Assembly: GCA_944351415.1 (NCBI GenBank)
Contig: CALVPQ010000007.1
Location: 1-59,647, forward strand
Direction: 5' to 3'
Source of the DNA: an uncultured Clostridia bacterium
Lineage (GTDB): Bacteria > Bacillota > Clostridia > Christensenellales > UBA1242
DNA length: 59,647 bases
The translations under genes were made by a program, and so were the position numbers. Shown here piece after piece: positions 31,927-38,795 of this stretch (the first letter of the stretch is position 1; each line of letters opens with the position of its first letter). The notes below the pieces were generated by a model. That model did not search any database, was not told where the DNA came from, and saw only the letters and a program-made list of their open reading frames with translations.

Positions 31927-31956
31927 ATTATACATTTTTGACATGTTTTTTGTCAA
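31927..31956 (-). promoter_or_regulatory. Promoter of the giant lipoprotein gene with overlapping palindrome
   Basis: On the minus strand: a consensus TTGACA (31956-31951), 18-base spacer and TATAAT (31932-31927). The -35 hexamer is one arm of an inverted repeat TTGACA-N7-TGTCAA (31938-31956), a possible operator. The leader is about 60 nt and ends in AAGGAGG; a small GTCAT...ATGAC hairpin lies just before it. No other feature is visible up to 32077. Confidence 0.75.
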
Positions 31957-32077
31957 ATAAAATAGAAATATTTAATATAAATATTAAATATATCTTTTTT
32001 TGTTACAAACTTATTTTTTTGAAAAATATTATTTTTATGCAAAAAATATATTTTTAATATTTTTAAGACAATTTTAT

Positions 32078-32105
32078 TTGTTTTTTTATTCTTTTTTGTT
32101 ATAAT
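32078..32105 (+). promoter_or_regulatory. Promoter of the TtcA-like gene
   Basis: TTGTTT (32078-32083), 16-base spacer, TATAAT (32100-32105). The leader of about 16 nt contains GGAAGTGAG, a modest Shine-Dalgarno ending seven bases before ATG. Confidence 0.55.
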
Positions 32106-32127
32106 TTTTGATGGAAGTGAGTTTTCT

Positions 32128-32844
32128 ATGCAAAAGATTTTAGGTTTTATAAGAAAAGCTTGTGAAGAATATAATTTGATTGAAGATGGAGATAAACTTG
32201 CTGTGGGTATTTCTGGAGGAAAAGATAGTTTAACTCTTCTTGCATCTCTTAAAAGGTATCAAAGTTTTTGTGGAAAAAATTTTGAACTTATTGCCATAGC
32301 AGTTGATTTAAGTGGCGGGAAAAATGATTATAGTGAAATAGAAAAATTTTGCAAGCAACTTGAAGTTGAACTTCATATAATCCCTTCTAATGTTTTTGAA
32401 ATTATTTTTGATATAAGGAAGGAAAAGAACCCCTGTTCCCTTTGTGCGAATATGAGAAGAGGACTTTTAAATAGTTCGGCAAAAGAACTTGGTTGCAATA
32501 AAGTTGCCTTAGGGCACCATAAGGACGATTTGATAGAAACCTTTTTACTTTCACTATTTTTTGAAGGCAGACTTTCAACTTTTAAACCAAAAACCTATCT
32601 TAGCCGTGTTGATATAACAGTTATAAGGCCTCTTATCTACTGTGATGAGCAAGAAATAATGAGAGTAAGCAAAGATTATCCGATACTATTCAACCCTTGC
32701 CCCGCAGACAAGCATACCGAAAGAGAAAGAGCTAAAAAACTTCTTGCAAGTTTAAAAACTTTTTACCCCGATATTAAAGAAAAAATATTTAGTGCAATTA
32801 TTCACCCTGAAAGATATAATTTATACGATAAATTAAATAAATGA
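32128..32844 (+). CDS. TtcA/TilS-like PP-loop tRNA-modifying ATPase
   Basis: A 238-residue adenine-nucleotide alpha-hydrolase of the PP-loop group. The SGGKDS ATP-binding loop is at about residues 29-34. A CSLC motif at about 102-105 followed by ANMRRG, the GHHKDDLIET motif, and a third Cys in NPCPAD near 190 are the pattern of TtcA, the tRNA 2-thiocytidine synthetase that uses a bound iron-sulfur cluster. It is shorter than proteobacterial TtcA (about 310) and matches the compact Firmicute form. TilS (lysidine synthase) is less likely because of the conserved Cys residues. The 277 bases after it are A/T-rich and hold only the gpmI promoter. Confidence 0.85.
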   Translation: MQKILGFIRKACEEYNLIEDGDKLAVGISGGKDSLTLLASLKRYQSFCGKNFELIAIAVDLSGGKNDYSEIEKFCKQLEVELHIIPSNVFEIIFDIRKEKNPCSLCANMRRGLLNSSAKELGCNKVALGHHKDDLIETFLLSLFFEGRLSTFKPKTYLSRVDITVIRPLIYCDEQEIMRVSKDYPILFNPCPADKHTERERAKKLLASLKTFYPDIKEKIFSAIIHPERYNLYDKLNK

Positions 32845-33072
32845 TAAAAATATTTAATAAAAAAATAAAAAAAATATATACAAAATAAATAAAAAATTTA
32901 AAAAATATTATAAAATAAATAAAATAAAAATATTGTTATTTTTTAATAATTATTGTATTAGAAAAATAAATTAAATAAAATGTAAAAAAATAATTAAATT
33001 AATAAAAAATAAATTTATTTTTATAAAAGATATATGATTTCAAAAATATATTTATTTAATTTTTTTAATTAA

Positions 33073-33101
33073 TTGACAAAAAATAAACAAAAATTTAAAA
33101 T
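33073..33101 (+). promoter_or_regulatory. Promoter of gpmI
   Basis: Consensus TTGACA (33073-33078), 17-base spacer, TAAAAT (33096-33101), followed by a short leader with GGAG at 33112-33115. Confidence 0.75.
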
Positions 33102-33121
33102 AAACATAAATGGAGAAAAAT

Positions 33122-34624
33122 ATGGTAACTTTAATTATTTTAGACGGATTTGGAATTAGGAAAGAAAAATTTGGAAATGCTATTGCAGCCGCTGGAACAC
33201 CCAATCTTGATAAACTTATTAAGCAATTTCCGAACACTACTTTAAAGGCTAGCGGTAATGCTGTAGGGCTTCCAGAAGGTCAGATGGGCAATAGTGAAGT
33301 TGGGCATCTTACTCTTGGTGGTGGTCGAGTTATATTGCAGGACCTTATGAAAATTGATAATGAAATAAAAACAAAATCTTTTTTCAAAAATGAGCATCTT
33401 ATAAAGGCGATGGAACACGCAAAGAATAACCATTCTGCACTTCATATTATGGGGCTTGTTTCAGATGGTGGTGTTCACTCTCATATCAATCATCTTTTTG
33501 CAATTATTGATATGGCAAAGCAATACAATCTAGAAAAAGTTTATTTGCACGCTTTCTTAGATGGACGTGACACCCTTTATAATAGCGGGAGTAAATATAT
33601 TTCAATGCTTCAGGACTATATAAGCGGAACTAATTTTAAAATTGCTTCTCTATCTGGAAGAATATATGCGATGGATAGAGAACAACGTTATGAAAGACTT
33701 GAAAAGGCTTATAATGTTTTGGTCTATGGTGAAAATTATTGCAATATATCGGCAATTGATGCAATAGAAGCAAGCTATAAAAAAGGGGTATACGATGAAT
33801 TTATAGAACCTGTGCTTCTTGAAAAAGAAGGTGTTATAAAGGATAATGATAGTGTTATTTTCTTTAATTACCGCTCTGACAGAGCAAGAGAGATGACTTT
33901 TGCTTTAACAGATGAAAAATTTAATCACTTTAAAACAAAGAAGTTTAAAAATCTGCTCTTCTCTCCAATGGAAGAATACTCCTCTGAATTTTCTTCCTTA
34001 AATGTTATTTTCCCACCAGAGACTATTGAAGATAATCTTTCTGCTATTATTTCACAACATGGCATGAAACAATTTCATATTGCCGAAACAACTAAATATG
34101 CCCACGTTACATTCTTCTTTAATGGTGGAATTGAAAAACCTTATGAAGGAGAAGAACGTAAACTTATTGAAAGTGTTGATACACAAGACTTTTCATACTA
34201 CCCTAAAATGAAGGCTTATGAAATCACAGAAGCCACACTTGATGCAATCGCCTCTGCAAAATATGATTTCGTTCTTGTAAATTATTCTAATCCAGATATG
34301 ATTGGACATACTGGGAACTTTGAAGCAGCAAAAGATGCAATTAAATGTGTAGATAAAAGTGCTTATGCGCTTGCTCTTGCCACACTTATGGCTGGTGGTG
34401 ATTGTATTATAACTGCAGACCATGGTAATGCTGAATACATGATTGATGATAAAGGGAATAAGGTGACATCTCACACAACAAACCCTGTGCCAATTATTTT
34501 GGTAAGTGAAAGATTTAAAAAAGCCAAATTAAAGCGCAATAAATCAATTGCAAATATTGCTCCAACCGTGCTTAAGCTACTCGGGTTAGACATTCCTTCT
34601 AGTATGGAAAGCCCATTATTCTAA
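33122..34624 (+). CDS. gpmI: 2,3-bisphosphoglycerate-independent phosphoglycerate mutase
   Basis: A 500-residue alkaline-phosphatase-superfamily enzyme that interconverts 3- and 2-phosphoglycerate in glycolysis using two Mn ions and a phosphoserine. DGFG near residue 8 supplies a metal ligand; the catalytic Ser lies in MGNSEVGH near 58; NYRSDRAREM, GHTGN and ADHGNAE are the expected later motifs. I start at ATG 33122, not the in-frame ATG 33110, because the GGAG Shine-Dalgarno at 33112-33115 lies inside the longer version and the family begins directly with (M)xxxxILDGFG. It is monocistronic between its own promoter and a strong terminator. Confidence 0.97.
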   Translation: MVTLIILDGFGIRKEKFGNAIAAAGTPNLDKLIKQFPNTTLKASGNAVGLPEGQMGNSEVGHLTLGGGRVILQDLMKIDNEIKTKSFFKNEHLIKAMEHAKNNHSALHIMGLVSDGGVHSHINHLFAIIDMAKQYNLEKVYLHAFLDGRDTLYNSGSKYISMLQDYISGTNFKIASLSGRIYAMDREQRYERLEKAYNVLVYGENYCNISAIDAIEASYKKGVYDEFIEPVLLEKEGVIKDNDSVIFFNYRSDRAREMTFALTDEKFNHFKTKKFKNLLFSPMEEYSSEFSSLNVIFPPETIEDNLSAIISQHGMKQFHIAETTKYAHVTFFFNGGIEKPYEGEERKLIESVDTQDFSYYPKMKAYEITEATLDAIASAKYDFVLVNYSNPDMIGHTGNFEAAKDAIKCVDKSAYALALATLMAGGDCIITADHGNAEYMIDDKGNKVTSHTTNPVPIILVSERFKKAKLKRNKSIANIAPTVLKLLGLDIPSSMESPLF

Positions 34625-34710
34625 GTGAAACTTTTTTAATTATTTTATAAATAACTTATTAAAATAACACTTCAACTAACTTTTCAAAATTTATCTTCAA
34701 TTTAATATAA

Positions 34711-34740
34711 AAAAAAGACTTTTTTCAATAAGTCTTTTTT
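34711..34740 (+). terminator. Rho-independent terminator of gpmI
   Basis: An 11-bp stem (34711-34721 with 34730-34740) of AAAAAAGACTT type, 8-base loop, followed by T-rich sequence. It can also act for the convergent MBL gene. Confidence 0.8.
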
Positions 34741-34785
34741 TAGTTAATTTTTTTGTGTATTTTTGTATATTATAGTCTTTAAAAA

Positions 34786-35400
34786 TTATAAAAATATCTC
34801 ATAATAAAATTTACCATTAAGGGCATCTTTAAACTCTTTTTCATTTTCCTTTGTTCCAACTATTGCATTATAATGGTCTAGAATAACTAGTTTTGGGTTT
34901 ATAATTTTTGTAAGGTTTGCCGCTTCTTTGCCATTCATGGTGTAAGTGCCACCTATAGGAATAATCAAAACATCGCACTTTATCTTTCTATTATCCTCGT
35001 TTTCATCACAGTCACCTAGGATTGCATATTTGATGCCCTTATATTCTATTAAATAACCAAGCCAGCCAAATTCTTTTTTATGAAAATTTTTATTAACATT
35101 ATACGATGGAAAGGCATAAACACTTAATTCCCCTATTGTGACCTTTTGCTCTGGGTGCATTACTATTATTTCATTTTTAAAATTTTTCTTTAAATCTTTA
35201 GCCACATCTGATGGTGCAACAAATATTGTTTGAGCAGTAACAATTTTTTTTATATCTTCAACTGAATAATGGTCATAATGAGCATGAGTTATAAAAATAT
35301 ACTTCGCCTTATATTCCCCTGTTATCTTATATGGGTCAATAAAAATATCATCAATCTTAATTGAGCTATGATATAAAACTTGAGCATTGTGTTTAAACAT
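34786..35400 (-). CDS. UlaG-like metallo-beta-lactamase-fold hydrolase
   Basis: A 204-residue MBL-fold protein. Metal-binding HAHYDH is at about residues 39-44, an LGDCDENED stretch supplies the later Asp, and LDHYNA the final His. This compact form resembles the UlaG/YtnP-like hydrolases with unknown substrate. The start at 35400 is chosen because AAAAAAGGAG lies six bases before it; the longer reading frame to 35457 would overlap the upstream gene. It follows the CrtO-like gene by 13 bases, so the two form an operon. Confidence 0.8.
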   Translation of the reverse strand: MFKHNAQVLYHSSIKIDDIFIDPYKITGEYKAKYIFITHAHYDHYSVEDIKKIVTAQTIFVAPSDVAKDLKKNFKNEIIVMHPEQKVTIGELSVYAFPSYNVNKNFHKKEFGWLGYLIEYKGIKYAILGDCDENEDNRKIKCDVLIIPIGGTYTMNGKEAANLTKIINPKLVILDHYNAIVGTKENEKEFKDALNGKFYYEIFL

Positions 35401-35413
35401 ATTATCTCCTTTT

Positions 35414-36007
35414 TTAACAAATTTCTGTGGATAATTCTTCTTGTTCTTCTTTTTCAATTAGATGTTGATAAATTTTAATAAATTTTGGTCTGATATATCT
35501 CTGTAAAAGAACAGGTAATAGATGTAAAGTTCCATTTATTATAAATACAGGAATAGATATTGTGAAAAGATATTGATTAGGAATAAATAAAAATACTAAA
35601 CCACTTAGTATGATTGAATAGAAATGTAGTGTTTCTGCTATACAAGTTTCAGTTAAAAATCTAAATATGTATTGCGGATTATTTGGCTCATTTATGTGAT
35701 TTTTTGCAAACCCTCCAAGTTTTCCAAGTTCTGGAATTTTATCTTTCCACTTTTTTACCTTTAATTTTGTATACAACCTATTTTCTTTTGGATAAACCTT
35801 AAATCGCCTATAAGGATTAAAAACCTTGTCTGGCAATACTCGTGTTGTTATTGTGACAATCACAGATACTATGCCACAAATTGCTATTGCAAGCAATAAA
35901 TATAAAAACATTTCACCTATTTGATAACTATTTATAAGTGAAACAACTATATTTAATGCAATAATTACTCCTAAAGCTATAGCTATTATTCTTAAATATA
36001 ATTTCAT
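35414..36007 (-). CDS. CrtO-like integral membrane acyltransferase
   Basis: A 197-residue membrane protein with two hydrophobic helices at the N-terminus (about 5-27 and 32-56) and two more near 127-172. Between them, FNPYRRFKVYPKENRLYTKL, KKWKDKIPELG and GGFAKNHI, and later LLQRYIRPK, reproduce the motif order of the CrtO family (glycosyl-4,4'-diaponeurosporenoate acyltransferase, which acylates a carotenoid sugar in staphyloxanthin synthesis). No carotenoid genes are nearby, so the substrate here is probably another membrane lipid. A TAAAAT box (36019-36014) ends six bases before ATG with no Shine-Dalgarno, predicting a leaderless message. Confidence 0.65.
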   Translation of the reverse strand: MKLYLRIIAIALGVIIALNIVVSLINSYQIGEMFLYLLLAIAICGIVSVIVTITTRVLPDKVFNPYRRFKVYPKENRLYTKLKVKKWKDKIPELGKLGGFAKNHINEPNNPQYIFRFLTETCIAETLHFYSIILSGLVFLFIPNQYLFTISIPVFIINGTLHLLPVLLQRYIRPKFIKIYQHLIEKEEQEELSTEIC

Positions 36008-36119
36008 ATCTATATTTTAACACAAAAATTTATAAATTAAAACAAATATGAAAGAGTTTTACAGCTTAATAATAAAATAATGCGAATAAAACTTTAAGAT
36101 TACATTAGGCATATATTAT

Positions 36120-36221
36120 CCACCACAAATATCCGTCGCAAAGTTTTGAGTAAGACCTGCCGGGTTCGCACTGCTTATAGCAGTGGCAAAAATTTGCAAA
36201 TCCCTGGTAGCCACACGTTTA
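36120..36221 (-). ncRNA. Candidate structured RNA next to the tRNA cluster
   Basis: An unusually GC-containing island in AT-rich DNA. A compact fold is visible: CTGCC-GGG (about 36156-36164) pairs with CCC-T-GGTAG (36202-36210), enclosing a perfect 6-bp hairpin CACTGC/GCAGTG (36169-36174 with 36180-36185). Overlapping TATAAT boxes on the minus strand (36239-36229) would start a minus-strand RNA near 36221, directly after the tRNA-Lys terminator; the plus-strand reading, ending at the 36242-36267 hairpin, is also possible. I found no match to tRNA, 5S, SRP (no GGAAG loop), tmRNA, or the riboswitches I know. Strand is uncertain. Confidence 0.45.
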
Positions 36222-36241
36222 TAGAATTATTATATTATAAA

Positions 36242-36267
36242 AAAAATCGCCTTTACAGGCAATTTTT
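36242..36267 (-). terminator. Terminator of the tRNA cluster
   Basis: On the minus strand AAAAATTGCCT (36267-36257) pairs with AGGCGATTTTT (36252-36242) with one U-G wobble, ending in a U-run. It abuts the CCA end of tRNA-Lys. On the plus strand the wobble becomes an A/C mismatch, so minus is favoured. Confidence 0.75.
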
Positions 36268-36342
36268 GGTGGCCTACCCGGGATTCGAACCCGGGACCCC
36301 TTGATTAAAAGTCAAGTGCTCTACCGACTGAGCTAGTAGACC
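36267..36342 (-). tRNA. tRNA-Lys (TTT)
   Basis: A 76-nt cloverleaf with encoded CCA. Acceptor GGTCTAC/GTAGGCC, D-arm with AGCTCAG and GGTAGAGC, anticodon loop CTTTTAA giving anticodon TTT, and a GGTTCGAATCC T-arm. It is separated from the five-gene tRNA run by 186 bases of AT-rich DNA and may have its own promoter. Confidence 0.95.
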
Positions 36343-36528
36343 ATTATTTTTGTTACAAACAAATTTTTTATCCAGTATTGTTTGCTCTCTAGTTTTTTAT
36401 TACATTAAATCTTTCAATATCAAGCAGTTTAAAAAATCTAATTGTTTGATATGTTTTTTATAAAACAACCAATTTTTGCTTTTTTTAATGCAATTTTATT
36501 TGTTTTTAAGGATTTTCTTAAAAACTTT

Positions 36529-36603
36529 TGGCTGGGGTGGCAGGATTTGAACCTACGAATGCAAGAATCAAAATCTTGTGCCTTACCACTTGGCGACACC
36601 CCA
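36529..36603 (-). tRNA. tRNA-Gln (TTG)
   Basis: A 75-nt tRNA with encoded CCA and discriminator G. Acceptor TGGGGTG/CACCCCA, anticodon loop TTTTGAT (anticodon TTG), GGTTCAAATCC T-arm. It shares the acceptor and D-arm with the Gln-CTG gene 16 bases upstream, so the pair arose by duplication. A GTTTTTAAG/CTTAAAAAC hairpin follows but lacks a U-run. Confidence 0.95.
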
Positions 36604-36619
36604 ATGTCAGCTTCTTTTA

Positions 36620-36695
36620 TGGCTGGGGTGGTAGGACTCGAACCTACGCAATGTTGGAATCAGAATCCAATGCCTTACCACTTGGCGACACCCCA
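36620..36695 (-). tRNA. tRNA-Gln (CTG)
   Basis: A 76-nt tRNA with encoded CCA, discriminator G. Acceptor TGGGGTG/CACCCCA, anticodon loop TTCTGAT (anticodon CTG), GGTTCGAGTCC T-arm. A dedicated CTG isoacceptor is notable in such an AT-rich genome, where TTG alone would read both Gln codons. Confidence 0.95.
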
Positions 36696-36710
36696 ATGAA
36701 AAATTAATTA

Positions 36711-36787
36711 TGGGGTGGTCTAAGGGGGTCGAACCCTTGACCTCCAGAGCCACAATCTGGCGTTCTGCCAACTGAACTAAGACCACC
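36711..36787 (-). tRNA. tRNA-His (GTG)
   Basis: A 77-nt tRNA with encoded CCA and the His-specific extra G(-1) opposite C73. Acceptor GTGGTCT/AGACCAC, anticodon GTG, GGTTCGACCCC T-arm. Confidence 0.95.
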
Positions 36788-36800
36788 ATAAAAAGTTATG

Positions 36801-36877
36801 TGGTGCTCCCAGAAGGATTCGAACCTTCGACCTTTGCCTTAGAAGGGCACTGCTCTATCCAGCTGAGCTATGGAAGC
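36801..36877 (-). tRNA. tRNA-Arg (TCT)
   Basis: A 77-nt tRNA with encoded CCA. Acceptor GCTTCCA/TGGGAGC, anticodon loop CTTCTAA giving TCT, GGTTCGAATCC T-arm. It reads AGA/AGG Arg codons, which dominate in AT-rich genomes. Three bases separate it from tRNA-Gly. Confidence 0.95.
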
Positions 36878-36880
36878 CCA

Positions 36881-36954
36881 TGGAGCAGGTGAAGGGAATC
36901 GGACCCTCGCAACCAGCTTGGAAGGCTAGTGTTCTACCACTGAACTACACCTGC
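36881..36954 (-). tRNA. tRNA-Gly (TCC)
   Basis: A 74-nt tRNA with encoded CCA and discriminator T. Acceptor GCAGGTG/CACCTGC, anticodon loop CTTCCAA giving TCC, GGTCCGATTCC T-arm. It is the first gene of the cluster, right after the promoter. Confidence 0.95.
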
Positions 36955-36970
36955 ATACGTTGACTATAAA

Positions 36971-36999
36971 AGAATATCACAATATCCTTAGATTGTCAA
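36971..36999 (-). promoter_or_regulatory. Promoter of the tRNA operon
   Basis: On the minus strand: consensus TTGACA (36999-36994), 17-base spacer, TATTCT (36976-36971), 17 bases before the first base of tRNA-Gly. It drives Gly-Arg-His-Gln-Gln and possibly Lys. Confidence 0.8.
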
Positions 37000-37121
37000 G
37001 AATTTTAGCAAAAATAAAAAAAATTTTTAAGTAAATTTAAAATTATATTTTAATGCCCATTAAACTTTTAAATTTAAGAATTTTATAAAAATTTATTATG
37101 AGAATATATCAGAGATATTTT

Positions 37122-37149
37122 TTGAGATTTCTTCCTATTATGCTATAAT
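37122..37149 (+). promoter_or_regulatory. Promoter of the 420-residue hypothetical gene
   Basis: TTGAGA (37122-37127), 16-base spacer, TATAAT (37144-37149), then an AAAGGAG Shine-Dalgarno six bases before ATG 37167. Confidence 0.7.
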
Positions 37150-37166
37150 AATTAAAGGAGAATTAA

Positions 37167-38429
37167 ATGCTAGAAAGTTTTGACAGGACTTACACCCCAG
37201 CATCATGGGATTGTTTAGGTTTTAGATTTAAAGAAACAGATATGCTTTATAAAATAAATAACATAGCCAAGGCTCACCGACCACTTGTTAAATCACTGCC
37301 TGATGATAAATTTAAGTATCACTTGATATTTAATAATACTTCTCTGCCTGCACTTGTTATGAAGGTTTCACCTAAAGATGGGCAAACCGTTATAATTGAT
37401 GAAATCTATCCATTATGTTTTAGTGGGCGTATACCTATTTATAATGCTGTTTTAAATAAAATAATAGATGATAATCTTAATTTTGTGGTCTATGATAAAA
37501 GTGGTGATAATATTTTATTACAATCTCAGGTTCTCCTGCCACCTGACCAAAGAGACCTTTTATACTTTATTGATAATGACACAAAGATTGAAATTAAAGA
37601 AAATAATAAATATAACTTAATCCTTTATCTGCTTACACCTGTTGTTGACGTATATCATGACCTAAGTAACTTTAAAAAAGCTATGCAAAACATCAGTGAT
37701 ATATATTCTGATATAACAGAAAATATAAATTCTTCTGAAAAAGATTCTTTTAATATTGCTGGAAAAATAAATAGTGTTAAAATTCTTCTTAATCATTACA
37801 CAGGTAGACGCTTTTTAGAAATAGAATTTATATATAAAAATTCTCGATTTATAGCTTATACTTCAACAAAATCAGTAGAAAAATTGCCAAAGCAAAATGA
37901 ATATATAGTTTGCAAACAATGCACTGCACAAGGTGAAATAATTTTAGATAATAACATAACATCTACACCAGAAAAATCATCATTAAAGAAAACTAGCCCT
38001 ATTTTAGAATTTGATATTGAATATCTTTATAGTTATGACAATACGGTAAAATTTAAAAAAGATGAAATATTTGATGGTGATATTAAAATAGAATATATAA
38101 ATGTAAGGCTATATAATAATGCTATAAAATTACAAGCTGCTGTTTTTAAGAATATGCATGATAGACAAGAAATTTTTTTAACAAAAGATGGAAATTTTGA
38201 AAAAGAAATTGAAGAGCTGAAGGAGTTAAATTTCCAAGAAAATAGAGAACAGTCTGAAAATTTAATTGAAGGTAGATACTGGTTTATCCGTTATGGCGAT
38301 ATGTATATCGAAGGATTTGAAAACACCCCTACCATAATTGATGCAGTAAAGAGAATTATAAATTTTGATGAAATTATTGAAGTTATAAAATTAAAATACA
38401 TTCAAAAGCAAGAAAAAGACAACAAATAA
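37167..38429 (+). CDS. Hypothetical 420-residue cytoplasmic protein
   Basis: I do not recognise this protein. It has no signal peptide, membrane segment or repeated motif. An N-terminal region (about 1-150) contains many short beta-strand-like stretches; residues 155-200 are helical (KKAMQNISDIYSDITENI); a second mixed domain spans about 205-270 with GRRFLEIEFIYKNSRFIAYT; and a C-terminal domain follows from about 285, ending in a charged helix. The start is fixed by AAAGGAG and a good promoter. It is monocistronic, divergent from the tRNA operon, and ends at a strong hairpin terminator. Base composition matches the surroundings. Confidence 0.75.
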   Translation: MLESFDRTYTPASWDCLGFRFKETDMLYKINNIAKAHRPLVKSLPDDKFKYHLIFNNTSLPALVMKVSPKDGQTVIIDEIYPLCFSGRIPIYNAVLNKIIDDNLNFVVYDKSGDNILLQSQVLLPPDQRDLLYFIDNDTKIEIKENNKYNLILYLLTPVVDVYHDLSNFKKAMQNISDIYSDITENINSSEKDSFNIAGKINSVKILLNHYTGRRFLEIEFIYKNSRFIAYTSTKSVEKLPKQNEYIVCKQCTAQGEIILDNNITSTPEKSSLKKTSPILEFDIEYLYSYDNTVKFKKDEIFDGDIKIEYINVRLYNNAIKLQAAVFKNMHDRQEIFLTKDGNFEKEIEELKELNFQENREQSENLIEGRYWFIRYGDMYIEGFENTPTIIDAVKRIINFDEIIEVIKLKYIQKQEKDNK

Positions 38430-38538
38430 CAATACAAATTACAAAAAAATAAACTTTATTTAAGAAAATCATTAATACAAAGATAAAATAACTTATCTAT
38501 ATTAATTTTAAATTTGTTAAATAACATGAGAATATACA

Positions 38539-38576
38539 AAAAACACAATTTAGCTGAATTGCTAAATTGTGTTTTT
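38539..38576. terminator. Strong bidirectional terminator
   Basis: A perfect 16-bp stem (38539-38554 with 38561-38576), loop TGAATT, with A/T runs on both sides. It lies 110 bases after the plus-strand gene. A smaller GCTAT/ATAGC hairpin with six T follows near 38762-38780 on the plus strand. The rest of 38430-38795 is AT-rich with no gene I can support. Confidence 0.8.
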
Positions 38577-38795
38577 ATATACTTTAAATATTATCATTCA
38601 AGCTTTATATAATTCTTATTAAGGCATTTATTAAGCAGAGATGACTACACTTTATAGATAAATATTTATTATTTGAACCTTTTTTATCCTGTGAACATGA
38701 ACAAATTTATAAAATTAAAATTTGTTATTTTATTATTTACAAGAAATATGCAAACAAAATTATGCTATTAAATAGCTTTTTTATTTAGAATATCG

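Noticed and set aside
32845-33072. Replication origin or mobile-element scar in the very AT-rich gap
   Set aside because: Only A/T-rich sequence is seen; no DnaA-box cluster, dnaA/dnaN neighbours, target-site duplication or terminal repeats.
36120-36221. SRP (4.5S) RNA or cobalamin riboswitch
   Set aside because: The GGAAG tetraloop and GGTCAGG/AGCAGC signatures of SRP RNA are missing. AAGACCTGCC and GCCACTG-like words recall a cobalamin riboswitch, but they occur on opposite strands and in the wrong order.
36442-36699. An 85-codon plus-strand frame across the Gln tRNAs
   Set aside because: It covers two well-formed tRNA genes on the other strand; the repeated protein phrase simply reflects the duplicated tRNA.
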